Below are positions 17,413 through 26,763 of a DNA stretch of 37,971 nt, piece after piece. Within the stretch, counting starts at the first letter, position 1; the number at the start of each line of letters is the position of its first letter. The translations under genes and the position numbers were made by a program. Under the pieces are notes generated by a model, which was given only the letters and a program-made list of their open reading frames with translations, was not told where the DNA came from and ran no database searches. The stretch spans positions 1-37,971 of the forward strand of contig SCQQ01000108.1 of the NCBI GenBank assembly GCA_004299095.1, written 5' to 3'. Source of the DNA: Burkholderiaceae bacterium (lineage in GTDB: Bacteria; Pseudomonadota; Gammaproteobacteria; Burkholderiales; Burkholderiaceae_C).

Positions 17413-19203
17413 GTGGACTGGCAAGCAGATTTGCTGACGAGCGCGTTGTGGATCGCCAAGGCGTACGTCATTACGCTCCTATTCAGCGCCGTCATCGGCT
17501 GGGTGGTGGTGCGCTTCACACACTGGGGGCGGCAGTTCTGGCAACTGAGCGCGGCTTATTTCCTCTCGCGCAAGAGTTGGCGCGTGTGGCTGGGCGTCCT
17601 GTTCATCCTGCTGCTCACGCTCACCGCGGTGCGCATCGACGTGCTGTTTTCCAATTGGTACAACACCATGTACAGCGCGCTGCAAAAGCTCGACGAGCGC
17701 GCCTTCTGGGCGGCGATGGTGCTGTTCGGTGTGCTGGCCACCATCCACGTGCTGCGTTCGCTGCTCGATTTTTACGTGCAGCAGGCCTTCATCGTCCATT
17801 GGCGCGAATGGCTGAACGAGCGCCTGTTGTCGCGCTGGCTGGAAAAGCAGGCGTATTACCGCTCGCTCTCGCTCAGCCATTTGGCCGACAACCCGGACCA
17901 GCGTATCCAGCAGGACATCACGAGCTTTGCCACCAGCTCCCTGACGCTGGCCGTGGGCGTGATCAACTCGCTGGTGTCGATGGTCGCGTTCACCGTGATC
18001 CTGTGGAACTTGTCCGGGCCACTGGAGGTGTTCGGCCACGAGATTCCGCGCGCCATGGTGTTCCTGGTGTTCATTTACGTCTTCATTGCCACCGTGTTCG
18101 CAATCTGGATCGGCAAGCCGCTGATCCGCCTGAACTTCCTGAACGAGCAGTTGAACGCCGACTACCGTTACGCGCTGGTGCGCATTCGCGAATACGCCGA
18201 AAGCATCGCTTTCTATCGCGGCGAGCGCGTCGAAGGCAGTGACCTGCGCGGGCGCTTTGCCCGCGTCATCGGCAACGCCTGGGACATCATTTACCGCTCG
18301 CTGAAATTCCTCGGCTTCAACTTCGGCGTGTCGCAGGCGGCCGTGGTGTTTCCGTTCATCATCCAGGCGGCGCGCTTTTTCTCCAAGCACATCACGCTGG
18401 GCGACCTGATCCAGACCGCGCAGGCCTTCGGCCAGTTGCAAGGCAACCTCTCGTTCTTCCGCAACATTTACGACCAGTTCGCCGGGTACCGCGCCACCCT
18501 CGACCGTTTGACCGGTTTCAACGACGTGGTCGACCGCGCCCGCGCCACCCCGATGCCGACGGCGCGCCAGGAAGGCGAACGCCTGGCACTGGAGAACGTA
18601 ACCGTGGCGCGCCCCGACGGCATGGTGCTGTTGAACGACGTCAACCTGGAAGTCGTTCCAGGTCAACCCTTGTTGGTGCGCGGCCCCTCGGGCGCCGGCA
18701 AGACCACCTTGCTGCGCATGATCGCCGGCATCTGGCCCTACGGCTCCGGCACCATCGTGCGGCCCGAAGCATCCAGCCTGTTCCTGTCGCAAAAGCCCTA
18801 CATCCCGCTGGGCACGCTGCGCGAGGCGCTGCATTACCCGAATCCGATCGATCCGACGACCAGCTCCGGCGACGCGGCGATGCTCCAGTTGGTGCAGCTC
18901 GGCCATCTGCAGGACAAGCTCGACCAGCGCGACGACTGGGGTCGCATTCTGTCGCTGGGCGAGCAGCAGCGCCTGGCGTTCGGCCGCCTGCTGCTGGCGC
19001 AGCCGAGCGCGGCGTTCCTGGACGAAGCCACGTCGGCCATGGACGAGGGCCTGGAGGATGCGATGTATCGGCTGCTGCGCGAGCGGCTGCCCGCCACGCG
19101 GATCGTGAGCGTAGGGCACCGGAGCACGCTCAGGCGCTATCACGGCGAGGAGTTGATCCTCCAGGGCAGCGGCGCGTGGGCTCTCGAGGCGATCGCGGCA
19201 TAG
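17413..19203 (+). CDS. SbmA/YddA-type ABC transporter, fused permease and ATPase
   Basis: The product has about 596 residues. The N-terminal half is an SbmA/BacA-like six-helix membrane domain (WYNTMYSALQKLDERAFW, NPDQRIQQDI, EYAESIAFYRGE). The C-terminal half is an ABC ATPase with Walker A GPSGAGKTTLL (near 424), signature LSLGEQQR (near 513), Walker B AAFLDEATSA (near 533) and the switch histidine in SVGHRS. Relatives move peptides, fatty acyl or vitamin-like substrates across the inner membrane; the substrate here is unknown. The start is uncertain: the GTG at 17413 (VDWQADLL) matches usual family starts, while a GTG at 17311 would add 34 residues. The MFS gene follows after 26 bp. Confidence 0.9.
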   Translation: MDWQADLLTSALWIAKAYVITLLFSAVIGWVVVRFTHWGRQFWQLSAAYFLSRKSWRVWLGVLFILLLTLTAVRIDVLFSNWYNTMYSALQKLDERAFWAAMVLFGVLATIHVLRSLLDFYVQQAFIVHWREWLNERLLSRWLEKQAYYRSLSLSHLADNPDQRIQQDITSFATSSLTLAVGVINSLVSMVAFTVILWNLSGPLEVFGHEIPRAMVFLVFIYVFIATVFAIWIGKPLIRLNFLNEQLNADYRYALVRIREYAESIAFYRGERVEGSDLRGRFARVIGNAWDIIYRSLKFLGFNFGVSQAAVVFPFIIQAARFFSKHITLGDLIQTAQAFGQLQGNLSFFRNIYDQFAGYRATLDRLTGFNDVVDRARATPMPTARQEGERLALENVTVARPDGMVLLNDVNLEVVPGQPLLVRGPSGAGKTTLLRMIAGIWPYGSGTIVRPEASSLFLSQKPYIPLGTLREALHYPNPIDPTTSSGDAAMLQLVQLGHLQDKLDQRDDWGRILSLGEQQRLAFGRLLLAQPSAAFLDEATSAMDEGLEDAMYRLLRERLPATRIVSVGHRSTLRRYHGEELILQGSGAWALEAIAA

Positions 19204-19229
19204 CTGCCGCTGCATCCCCCGCCAACACC

Positions 19230-20462
19230 ATGGTTTCCACACCCCCGCTGCGCGCCGCAAGCGCGTTCCTGCAAACCATCGTCGTCCTCTGGTTTGCCGG
19301 CTTCGCCATGCGCGTCACGCTGCTGGCGATACCGCCGGTCTTGCCGCAGCTTCAGCACGCGCTCGCGCTCACGCAAACCGAAGTCGGCGTGCTCTCGGGA
19401 TTGCCCACGCTGCTGTTTGCCGTGGTGGCCATCCCCGGCGCGGCGCTGATTGCGCACTTCGGCGTGCGGGCGACGCTGCTGCTGGGTTTGCTGGTCACCG
19501 CGCTCGCCGGCGCAGCGCGCGCACTGTCACCGGATTCCCTGGCGCTGTTCGCCGCCACGCTGGTGATGAGCGCCGGCATTGCCATCATCCAGCCCGCGAT
19601 GCCGCCGCTGGTGCGCGCCTGGGCGCCGAAGCGCGTGAACATGGCGACGGCGGTGTATTCCAACGGCATGCTGTGCTCCGAAGCGATTGCCGCGGCGCTG
19701 ACGATTCCGCTGGTGTTGCCGCTCCTGGACGGCAGTTGGCGCTGGGCGCTGGTCTTCTGGTCGCTGCCGGTGATCGTCGCCGGCGCGCTGGTGGCGTGGC
19801 ACAGCCGCCGGCATTCCGCCGACCCGGTCGCAGCCGGCACCGCGGCCGAGCAGGCTCGGCACGCGCGCTGGTGGCCCGACTGGCGCGATGCGCGCATGTG
19901 GAAGCTGGGCATCGTGACCGGCGCCGGATCGGCGATCTTCTATACGGTCAACGGCTTCTTGCCCGGCTATCTCACGCATACCGGCCAGGGCGACTGGCTC
20001 AACGCGGGGCTGGCCGCGCTCAACCTGGGACAGATCCCGCCCACGCTGGCGCTGCTGTTTGCTGGCAAGCAATTGGGGCTGAAGCGGTCCAGCTACGTGG
20101 TGGTCGGCGTGATTGCCACGCTGAGTCTCATCGGCGTGGTGACGACCACGGGCGCGTGGATGATCGCCTGGTGTGCGCTGGCGGGCGCCTGCTGCGGCTT
20201 CATCATCACGCTCGGCTTTGCGCTGCCGGCGCTGCTGGCGGAGCCGGGCGACGTGCACCGCCTCGCGGGCGCCATGATTGCGGTGGCGTATTTCATTGCG
20301 ACGCTGGCGCCGGTGGCGGGCGGCATCAGTTGGGACGCGACGCAGCAACCGGCGATGGCGTTCGCGCCGGCGATCGTCGCGGCGATCGCGATCTCGGCGG
20401 TCGGCGCGCTGTTGCCGCATGCGCCGCGCCCCGCAACACGCACTGCGCCGGCGGAGCATTGA
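19230..20462 (+). CDS. MFS transporter, CynX/NimT family
   Basis: The 410-residue inner-membrane protein has twelve predicted helices. Family features include LLAIPPVLPQLQHALALTQTE, GVLSGLPTLLFAVVAIPGA and FGVRATLLLGLLV in the first half, and ANxNG-like VYSNGMLCSEA in helix 5. CynX/NimT members handle cyanate, 2-nitroimidazole or related small molecules; no specific substrate can be assigned. The ATG at 19230 follows the ABC transporter stop by 26 bp, so the two may form one transcription unit. No clear ribosome binding site distinguishes it from an in-frame start at 19176. Confidence 0.88.
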   Translation: MVSTPPLRAASAFLQTIVVLWFAGFAMRVTLLAIPPVLPQLQHALALTQTEVGVLSGLPTLLFAVVAIPGAALIAHFGVRATLLLGLLVTALAGAARALSPDSLALFAATLVMSAGIAIIQPAMPPLVRAWAPKRVNMATAVYSNGMLCSEAIAAALTIPLVLPLLDGSWRWALVFWSLPVIVAGALVAWHSRRHSADPVAAGTAAEQARHARWWPDWRDARMWKLGIVTGAGSAIFYTVNGFLPGYLTHTGQGDWLNAGLAALNLGQIPPTLALLFAGKQLGLKRSSYVVVGVIATLSLIGVVTTTGAWMIAWCALAGACCGFIITLGFALPALLAEPGDVHRLAGAMIAVAYFIATLAPVAGGISWDATQQPAMAFAPAIVAAIAISAVGALLPHAPRPATRTAPAEH

Positions 20463-20523
20463 CGCTCGCGCTGGCGCAGGTCGAGGCGGCGCCCTATCGC
20501 GCCGCGGTTCGGCAAGTCAGCAA

Positions 20524-20832
20524 TCAGCTGTTTTGGCCAGCGGCAATGTGGAAGCCCGAGGCCAGCGCATTACGCGTTTCGGCGCGCACTTCAGCGCGGC
20601 TCTTGGTCGACACGGCAGCCGGCTGAGCAACCACGCTGGCCTGCTCGCCCGCGGCGGGCAACTGGCGCGCGGCTTCGGCGCGTACGTCCGCACGGGTGAC
20701 GGTTGACGCAACGACGACATCGTTGAAGAACGGGGTTTCCCCGGCTGCGGGCATGGAGCCGGCGGCAAAGGCGCTGCCGGTGAACGCGACGAGGCTGAGC
20801 AGGCTGCCGAGGGCAATGTGGCGAGGGGTCAT
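20524..20832 (-). CDS. small exported protein, DUF4148-like, paralogue of the one at 987-1355
   Basis: The product has 102 residues. A Sec signal peptide (MTPRHIALGSLLSLVAF, cleavage likely after SAFA near residue 23) is followed by a short polar mature region. PAAGETPFFN near residues 28-37 is almost identical to PAAGEEPFFN in the protein at 987-1355. TRADVRAEAARQLPAAGE and SRAEVRAETRNALASG are two related charged repeats like the DUF4148 family. AAAGGAA precedes the ATG with good spacing. It is divergent from the LysR gene at 21011 across 178 bp, which mirrors the layout at the left edge. Function unknown. Confidence 0.82.
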   Translation of the reverse strand: MTPRHIALGSLLSLVAFTGSAFAAGSMPAAGETPFFNDVVVASTVTRADVRAEAARQLPAAGEQASVVAQPAAVSTKSRAEVRAETRNALASGFHIAAGQNS

Positions 20833-21010
20833 GATGAAATTCCTTTATGGTTTGCACCGCCAAGTGAAGAACGAGTCGGATCGTCGGTTGACTTTCCTCC
20901 TTGGGCCCGTGTCGCTTGGCTTTCACGAGCGCCATGACGGATACTTTGGGCTCCAGAGGATGGCAATAAAGTCGTCAAACCGGAATGTGATCATTCGCGT
21001 TTGAGAAACA

Positions 21011-21970
21011 ATGGACTCGCTCGACCTGATTCGCGCCTTCCGTGAAGTGGCGCAACGCAGCAGCTTCGCCGCCGCTGCACGCGCGCTCGACCTCGCGCCC
21101 GCCAGCGTGAGCAAGTACGTGGCGGCGCTGGAAGCGCGCTTCGGCGTACGGCTTTTCAACCGCACCACGCGCAAGGTGACGCTGACCGACGCCGGACACC
21201 TGCTGTACGAGCGCACCGGCCCGCTGCTCGAAATCGTGGCGCTGGCGCAAAACGAGCTGCTGGAGCGCGCCAGCCGGCCGAGCGGCAAGCTCACGATCTC
21301 GGCGCCCTACGTACTGATGCAGACCCCGACGCCGGCGCTGCTCGGGCGCTTTCTGTCGCGCTACCCCGACGTGTCGCTGCAGTTGCAAATCACCAACCGC
21401 CTGGTCGACCTGGCCGAAGAAGGCGTGGACCTCGCGTTGCGCGTCGGTCCGATTCCAGACGCCAACCTCGTGGTGCGGCGGCTCATGCGGATCGAACGCT
21501 CCGTGGCCGCCACGCCCGCCTACTGGCGAAAACACGGCAAACCAACGCACCCGAGCGAACTGGACGGGCACCGCACGCTGGTCGTCGCGCCACCAGACCA
21601 TGCGCCGGTCTGGGAATTCACCGACCACGGCAAGCCGCTCACGGTGCACTTGCAGCCGCTGGTGCTGGCAACCGACGCGACGCCGCTGCCGGCCTTGACG
21701 TTGCACGACCTCGGCGTGGTCTATCTGTCGCGCACCATCCTGGAACCGTATCTGGAAAGCGGCACGCTGGCCGAAGTCCTGGCGGATTACGCGTCGCACG
21801 ACACGTGGCTGTACGCCGCCTACGCGCAACGCCGCTACAAGAGCGCGGCGCTGACCGCGCTGCTCGCATTCCTGGAGCAGGAAACGCAGGGCATCAAGCC
21901 CGAATTTCTCCCCGAGCCTCACGCCGCACTGCGCCAGTCCGGCACACGGTCGAAGCCGACGCGGCGCTGA
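21011..21970 (+). CDS. LysR-family transcriptional regulator
   Basis: The full 319-residue LysR protein has an N-terminal helix-turn-helix (AAAARALDLAPASVSKYVAA, residues about 18-37, then RLFNRTTRKVTLTDAGH) and a type 2 periplasmic-binding-like effector domain (GVDLALRVGPIPDANLVVRRL, AATPAYWRKHGKP). The DNA recognition helix is identical or nearly so to that of the LysR at 1-812, so both may read the same or similar sites. It probably controls the divergent exported-protein gene at 20524-20832 and itself; that is inferred from layout. Confidence 0.95.
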   Translation: MDSLDLIRAFREVAQRSSFAAAARALDLAPASVSKYVAALEARFGVRLFNRTTRKVTLTDAGHLLYERTGPLLEIVALAQNELLERASRPSGKLTISAPYVLMQTPTPALLGRFLSRYPDVSLQLQITNRLVDLAEEGVDLALRVGPIPDANLVVRRLMRIERSVAATPAYWRKHGKPTHPSELDGHRTLVVAPPDHAPVWEFTDHGKPLTVHLQPLVLATDATPLPALTLHDLGVVYLSRTILEPYLESGTLAEVLADYASHDTWLYAAYAQRRYKSAALTALLAFLEQETQGIKPEFLPEPHAALRQSGTRSKPTRR

Positions 21971-22084
21971 TCGGCGCAGCCCTGGCTTGCAGCGCGCGAA
22001 GGTCGGATGCCGCGCTGCTTGCCAGTCGCCCTGCACTGTCCTGCTGATCAATCACACAATCCGGCGAACCGCAACACACCCGCA

Positions 22085-23053
22085 TCAGCCGCGCGGATGG
22101 TGATGCGCCACCAGATCCTTCAGGCGCTCGCGTGCCACGTGGGTGTAGATCGTCGTGGTGGAAATGTCGGCGTGGCCCAGCAGCATCTGCACCGCGCGTA
22201 AATCGGCGCCGTGATTGAGCAAGTGCGTGGCAAAGGCATGGCGCAGCGTATGCGGCGACAGCGGCGCGGTCACGCCGCCCAGCAGTGCGTAGTGCTTGAC
22301 CAGGTTCCAGAACATCACGCGCGACATGGCGGTGCCGGGATGCCGGCCGGCGCTGGTGACGAACAGGTCTTCGCTCTGGCGCTTGCCCAGAATCTCGGGC
22401 CGTGCGCTCTTGAGGTAGCGCTGCAGCCAGTCGCTCGCGATTTCACCGAACGGCACCAGGCGCTCCTTGTTGCCTTTGCCGATCACGCGCAGCACGCCTT
22501 CGTTCAGGCTCGCGTTGAAGGTCTTGAGCCCCACCAGCTCGCTCACGCGCAGGCCGCTCGCGTACATCACTTCCAGCATGGCGCGGTCGCGCAAGCCCAG
22601 CGGCGTTTCGGTATCGGGCGCGGCCAGCAGCGCTTCCACTTGCGCTTCGCTCAGGATCTTGGGGACGCGCATGGGCTGCTTGGCGGCCAGCAGTTTGAGC
22701 GTCGGGTCGGCCTGGATACTCCCTTCGCGCAACGCCCAGCGGAAGTAGCGCCGCATCACCGTCAGGCGCCGGTTGGCCGAGGTGGCGCGCGAGGCCGATT
22801 TGGCCGCAAAGTAGGCGAGCAGGTGCTGCTCTTCGGATTCCAGCAGCGGCCGCTGGAATTGGTCGTTCAGCCAGCGCGCGTAAAGCGAGAGATCGCGGCG
22901 GTAGGCCGCCAGCGTGTTGGCGGCCAAGCCATCTTCCAGCCATAGCGCATCGATGAACGAATCGATGGTGGCATCGGGCGACGGCGCCCCGGGCGGATGA
23001 ATCGAGCGGGCGCTGGGCTTGGACATGGCGGTCGATTGTGCAGCGCCGTTCAT
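22085..23053 (-). CDS. xerD: site-specific tyrosine recombinase XerD
   Basis: The 322-residue recombinase works with XerC at dif to resolve chromosome dimers. The N-terminal SAM-like domain begins near ATIDSFIDALWLEDGLAANTLAAY. The catalytic set is complete: R169 (SGLRVSEL), K193/K196 (GKGNKER), H268 and R271 (SPHTLRHAFATHLL), H294 (LLGHADIST) and the nucleophile Y303 (TIYTHV). It reads as XerD, not XerC or a phage integrase. The start may be 23053 or the internal ATG at 23026; neither has a good ribosome binding site. It is divergent from the DoxX gene. Confidence 0.94.
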   Translation of the reverse strand: MNGAAQSTAMSKPSARSIHPPGAPSPDATIDSFIDALWLEDGLAANTLAAYRRDLSLYARWLNDQFQRPLLESEEQHLLAYFAAKSASRATSANRRLTVMRRYFRWALREGSIQADPTLKLLAAKQPMRVPKILSEAQVEALLAAPDTETPLGLRDRAMLEVMYASGLRVSELVGLKTFNASLNEGVLRVIGKGNKERLVPFGEIASDWLQRYLKSARPEILGKRQSEDLFVTSAGRHPGTAMSRVMFWNLVKHYALLGGVTAPLSPHTLRHAFATHLLNHGADLRAVQMLLGHADISTTTIYTHVARERLKDLVAHHHPRG

Positions 23054-23213
23054 GGCCGGGCCAGCAGGCGGCAGCGGCCTGCATCGGCGCGCCTGCCGTG
23101 CGGCTGTGCCGAGTTCGAGCGCCGGATGGCGGCGACTTGGTGCGAATCGGGCGCCTCAATGGCCCCACGGATATCCCGATAATTCGCTCTTTCCTCGAAC
23201 CTCGGAGATTTCC

Positions 23214-23609
23214 ATGCACGCCCCGTCCGATCCCTGGGCCAAGCTGGCACCGTACCTGCTGAGCCTGCTGCGCATCGTGACCGCGCTGCTGTTCATGCAG
23301 CACGGCGCGCAAAAGTTGTTCGGCCTGCTCGGCGCAACCCCGGTACATCTGATTTCGCTCGCCGGTCTGGCGGGCGCGCTGGAATTCTTTGGCGGCGCGC
23401 TGGTGGCGCTGGGCCTGTTCACGCGGCCGGCGGCGTTCATCCTCTCGGGCGAAATGGCGTTCGCCTATTTCATGGCGCACTTCCCCGCCGGTCCATGGCC
23501 GATCCTGAACCGGGGCGAGCTGGCGATCATGTTCTGCTTCGTGTATTTCTACATTTCCGCTGCCGGCGCGGGGCCGATCAGCATTGATCGGTTGATTCAC
23601 GGGAAATGA
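23214..23609 (+). CDS. DoxX family membrane protein
   Basis: The 131-residue protein has four hydrophobic helices. DoxX/SURF4-like signatures are LLRIVTALLFMQHGAQKLFG near residue 20, GLAGALEFFGGALVALGLFTRP and EMAFAYFMAHFP. Members are poorly defined inner-membrane proteins, often linked to oxidative stress or redox partners. The ATG at 23214 follows CGGAG with suitable spacing; the longer frame upstream is not DoxX-like. Confidence 0.92.
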   Translation: MHAPSDPWAKLAPYLLSLLRIVTALLFMQHGAQKLFGLLGATPVHLISLAGLAGALEFFGGALVALGLFTRPAAFILSGEMAFAYFMAHFPAGPWPILNRGELAIMFCFVYFYISAAGAGPISIDRLIHGK

Positions 23610-23658
23610 CTGCGGCGCTTCGCCTGCTCTCCCGCGGGCGAAAAATCCCAACAGCCGC

Positions 23659-24756
23659 TCAACGGCCCAACGCCCACGCCACATGCTCCCGTACCAGCGC
23701 GCTCGGGTAATCGGCTCGACTCTGGAGTGCGGCGCGAATGGATTCGCGTCCCGGATCGTCGGGCGCCAGCGCATGCAGTGCGTTGCCGAGCGCGATCGCC
23801 ACGTTGCGCAGCCACATGTCATGCGTGATGCGGCGGATGGGGCCGCCTTCGGTGCGCTTCAGGAATTCTTCCTCGCTCCACGCAAACAGCTCGGTGAGCC
23901 TGCCACCCGATAAGCCATCGCGCTGGTCGAAATCGGGCAGATCGCTGCGCTGCGCGTACTTGTTCCACGGGCACACCGTCTGGCAATCGTCGCAGCCGTA
24001 AACGTGGTTGCCCATGAGCGGGCGCAGTTCTTCGTCTATGGAGCCGTGGTATTCGATCGTCAGGTAGGAAATGCAGCGGCGCGCATCGACCACGCCGGGC
24101 GCAATGATGGCGCCGGTCGGGCAGGCATCGATGCAGGCGCGGCAACTGCCGCAGCGCGGATCGACTTCGGGCGTCGTCGGCAGCTTGAAATCGACGAACA
24201 GCTCGCCCAGAAAGAACATCGACCCCGCCTCGCGCGTCAGGATCACGCCGTGCTTGCCCTGCCAGCCGATGCCGCTTTTGCGCGCCAGCGGCTTTTCCAG
24301 CACCGGCGCCGAGTCGGAAAACACGCGGTGGCCGAACGGCCCGATGCGCTCGGCAATGCGCGTCTGCAGCTTTTGCAGGCGCTTGCGCACCACCTTGTGG
24401 TAATCGCGGCCGCGGGCGTAGAGCGAAATCACGCCCTCGCCGGGGCGCGCGAGGCGGGCGCGCTCCTGCGCCATCCAGTCGCCTTGCGTGTCGCGCGGCA
24501 GATAATTCATGCGCGCCGTGATCACGCTGACGGTGCCTGGAACAAGCTCCGCCGGGCGCGTGCGCTTGCTGCCATGGCGCGACATGTAGTCCAGCGTGCC
24601 GTTGAGGCCGGCGTCGAGCCAGCGCTGAAAAGCAGGCTCCTCGGCCGACAGGTCGATGTCGGACACCCCGACGTCGGCAAATCCCAGTTCGTTCGCCCAA
24701 TCGCGGATGTCCTGCCACAGCGCAGCGGCATCGAAAGGCAGTGCTTGTTCGTTCAC
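23659..24756 (-). CDS. queG: epoxyqueuosine reductase
   Basis: The 365-residue cobalamin and iron-sulfur enzyme performs the last step of queuosine synthesis in tRNA. Two 4Fe-4S cluster motifs are present: C201-G-S-C-R-A-C-I-D-A-C (201, 204, 207, 211) and C254-DD-C-QTV-C (254, 257, 261). The cofactor-site region includes SLYARGRDYHKVVRKRLQ and KHGVILTREAGS. A C-terminal HEAT-like tail (RNVAIALGNALHALAPDD) is also present. It is divergent from tsaE with only 20 bp between starts, so the promoters must overlap. Confidence 0.96.
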   Translation of the reverse strand: MNEQALPFDAAALWQDIRDWANELGFADVGVSDIDLSAEEPAFQRWLDAGLNGTLDYMSRHGSKRTRPAELVPGTVSVITARMNYLPRDTQGDWMAQERARLARPGEGVISLYARGRDYHKVVRKRLQKLQTRIAERIGPFGHRVFSDSAPVLEKPLARKSGIGWQGKHGVILTREAGSMFFLGELFVDFKLPTTPEVDPRCGSCRACIDACPTGAIIAPGVVDARRCISYLTIEYHGSIDEELRPLMGNHVYGCDDCQTVCPWNKYAQRSDLPDFDQRDGLSGGRLTELFAWSEEEFLKRTEGGPIRRITHDMWLRNVAIALGNALHALAPDDPGRESIRAALQSRADYPSALVREHVAWALGR

Positions 24757-24776
24757 CCAAAAATTGTAGGAAACCG

Positions 24777-25244
24777 ATGATCACCACGCTGATTTGGCGG
24801 AGCGAAGCCGATGCAAAACACTCGGCCAATCGATTGGCGCCGGAGCCAGCGCTGCAAAACGCCTTCATCGAACTGCGGGGCGACCTGGGCGCAGGCAAAA
24901 CCACGTTCACGCGCCACCTGCTGCGCGCGCTCGGCGTGACCGGACCGATCAAGAGCCCGAGCTACACCGTGGTGGAGCCGTACGAAACGCCGGCAGGCCT
25001 GCGCGTCTGGCATTTCGACTTCTACCGCTTCCGCGACCCGCGCGAATGGGAAGACGCGGGTCTGCGCGATCTGTTCACCGCGCAGGGCCTGAAGATTGCC
25101 GAGTGGCCGGAACATGCCGCTGGCGTTTTACCTAGAGCTGACCTGGTGTTAGAACTGACAGTTAAAGCGACTGGAGCGCGCGAAGTCGGCATAATGGCCG
25201 GCAGCGCAGCCGGTTCGCGATTGCTGCACGCCCTGGTGACATGA
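24777..25244 (+). CDS. tsaE: tRNA t6A synthesis ATPase TsaE
   Basis: The 155-residue P-loop ATPase of the TsaBDE complex is needed for the N6-threonylcarbamoyl modification of A37 in tRNA. Walker A is GDLGAGKTT (35-43). SPSYTVVEPYE and the HFDFYRF segment, plus EWPEHA near the end, are family marks. The ATG at 24777 follows TAGGA. Its last four bases overlap the amiC start (ATGA), so translation is probably coupled. Confidence 0.96.
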   Translation: MITTLIWRSEADAKHSANRLAPEPALQNAFIELRGDLGAGKTTFTRHLLRALGVTGPIKSPSYTVVEPYETPAGLRVWHFDFYRFRDPREWEDAGLRDLFTAQGLKIAEWPEHAAGVLPRADLVLELTVKATGAREVGIMAGSAAGSRLLHALVT

Positions 25245-26695
25245 GTCAGCCCCAAAAGAAGCACTTCACGGCAGTACACCGACGCACGTTGCTCAAGGGC
25301 GGCAGTGCGGCGTTGCTGTTCGGCGTCTGGAACCTGGCCTGGGGCTCCAACATCGTGGCCGTGCGTATCTGGCCGGCGGCGGATTACACGCGCGTCACCA
25401 TCGAATCGGCCCGGCCGTTGCAAACCACGCAGCGCATGGTGCAGTCGCCGCCGCGGCTGGCGGTGGATATCCAAGGTCTGCAGCTCGATTCCACGTTGCG
25501 CGATCTGGTCGCCAAGGTGCGCCCCGACGACCCCAACATTGCCGACATCCGCGTGGGCCAGTTCACGCCCGACGTGGTGCGCCTGGTGATCGACCTGAAG
25601 CAGCCGATCCGGCCCGAAGTGTTCAGCCTGAAGCCCGTGGCGGCGTACCAGAACCGGCTGGTGTTCGACCTCTATCCCGTCAACCCGCCCGATCCCTTGG
25701 CGCAATTGATCGCCAGCGTCAGTGGGCCGGCCGGGAGCTCTCCGACGACGGTGGCCAGTGCGCCGGCAGCGCCCCGTTCCAGCGTGCCCTTTACGCCAAA
25801 AACCGTCCCCAGTGAAAACAGGGACGCACTGGGCGACTTGATTGCGCAGCAAATCGAGCGTGCCAACGGCAACCCCGAACCCACAGGTCCCGCCACGGCC
25901 AGTCGGCCGCCAATCACGGCGCGCTCGCGGCCCACTGCACCGCTTGCGCCGCCTGCCGTGGCTTCGAGGACCAGGCGCTTGATCATCGTGGCGGTGGACG
26001 CCGGCCACGGCGGCGAAGATCCTGGCGCGACCGGCCCCGGTGGTACGCACGAGAAAGACGTGACGCTGGCGATCGCTTTCAAACTGCGCGACCTGATCAA
26101 CCGCAGCAGCGTGAACGGTGATCCGATGCGTTGCTTCCTGACACGCGACGGCGACTATTTCGTGCCGCTCGCACAGCGGGTGGAAAAGGCGCGGCGCGTG
26201 CACGCCGACCTGTTCATGAGCATCCACGCCGATTCCGCGCCCGGCGGCAATGCCACTGGCACCAGTGTCTATGCGCTCTCGGAGCGCGGCGCCAGCAGCA
26301 CCACCGCCAGTTGGCTGGCGAAGAGCGAAAACGATTCCGACCTGATCGGTGGGGTGAATCTGGCCGACCGGGGTACCGCCATCCAGCGCACGTTGCTCGA
26401 CATGAGCACCACCGCGCAAATCAAGGACAGCCTCATCTTTGGCCGCGCCATGCTGGGCAGCATCAAGACCATCGGGCCGTTGCGCAAGGCGCAGGTCGAG
26501 CGCGCCAACTTCGCGGTGCTGCGCGACCCCGACGTACCCAGCATCCTGGTGGAAACCGCTTTCATCAACAACCCGGTGGAAGAAGTCAAGCTGCGCAGCC
26601 CCAGCTTCCAGAGCGAAATGGCGCAGGCCATGATGGACGGCATCCTGAAATATTTTGCTGCGCACCCGCCGTTGGCGCGCAGCGGGCAAATCTGA
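25241..26695 (+). CDS. amiC: N-acetylmuramoyl-L-alanine amidase, AmiC type
   Basis: The 484-residue periplasmic cell-division amidase cuts the peptide from muramic acid in septal murein. A twin-arginine motif (HRRTLLKGG, residues 13-21) leads a Tat signal, as for E. coli AmiA/AmiC. An AMIN domain (about 40-150) and a Pro/Ser/Thr linker follow. The Amidase_3 domain has zinc ligands H256 (DAGHGG), E271 (HEKDV) and H329 (SIHADSA), and catalytic E438 (VETAFIN). It overlaps tsaE by 4 bp. tsaE-amidase-mutL is a conserved order. Confidence 0.95.
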   Translation: MSQPQKKHFTAVHRRTLLKGGSAALLFGVWNLAWGSNIVAVRIWPAADYTRVTIESARPLQTTQRMVQSPPRLAVDIQGLQLDSTLRDLVAKVRPDDPNIADIRVGQFTPDVVRLVIDLKQPIRPEVFSLKPVAAYQNRLVFDLYPVNPPDPLAQLIASVSGPAGSSPTTVASAPAAPRSSVPFTPKTVPSENRDALGDLIAQQIERANGNPEPTGPATASRPPITARSRPTAPLAPPAVASRTRRLIIVAVDAGHGGEDPGATGPGGTHEKDVTLAIAFKLRDLINRSSVNGDPMRCFLTRDGDYFVPLAQRVEKARRVHADLFMSIHADSAPGGNATGTSVYALSERGASSTTASWLAKSENDSDLIGGVNLADRGTAIQRTLLDMSTTAQIKDSLIFGRAMLGSIKTIGPLRKAQVERANFAVLRDPDVPSILVETAFINNPVEEVKLRSPSFQSEMAQAMMDGILKYFAAHPPLARSGQI

Positions 26696-26763
26696 GGCAA
26701 CGCTGCCTGGGAAGCTCTGGTACAACCGGAGCCGGCCTCCAATCCTCCACGAGGGTGAACGCA

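Noticed and set aside
17479-19260. 593-codon frame antisense to the ABC transporter
   Set aside because: His/Gln/Arg-rich shadow of the real gene, which has all ABC motifs.
22085-23053. Phage or integron integrase
   Set aside because: Length, motifs and the absence of att-like repeats or mobile genes fit chromosomal XerD.
23214-23609. Possible link of DoxX to queG as a redox partner set
   Set aside because: They converge and are not in one unit; nothing in the sequence supports a link.
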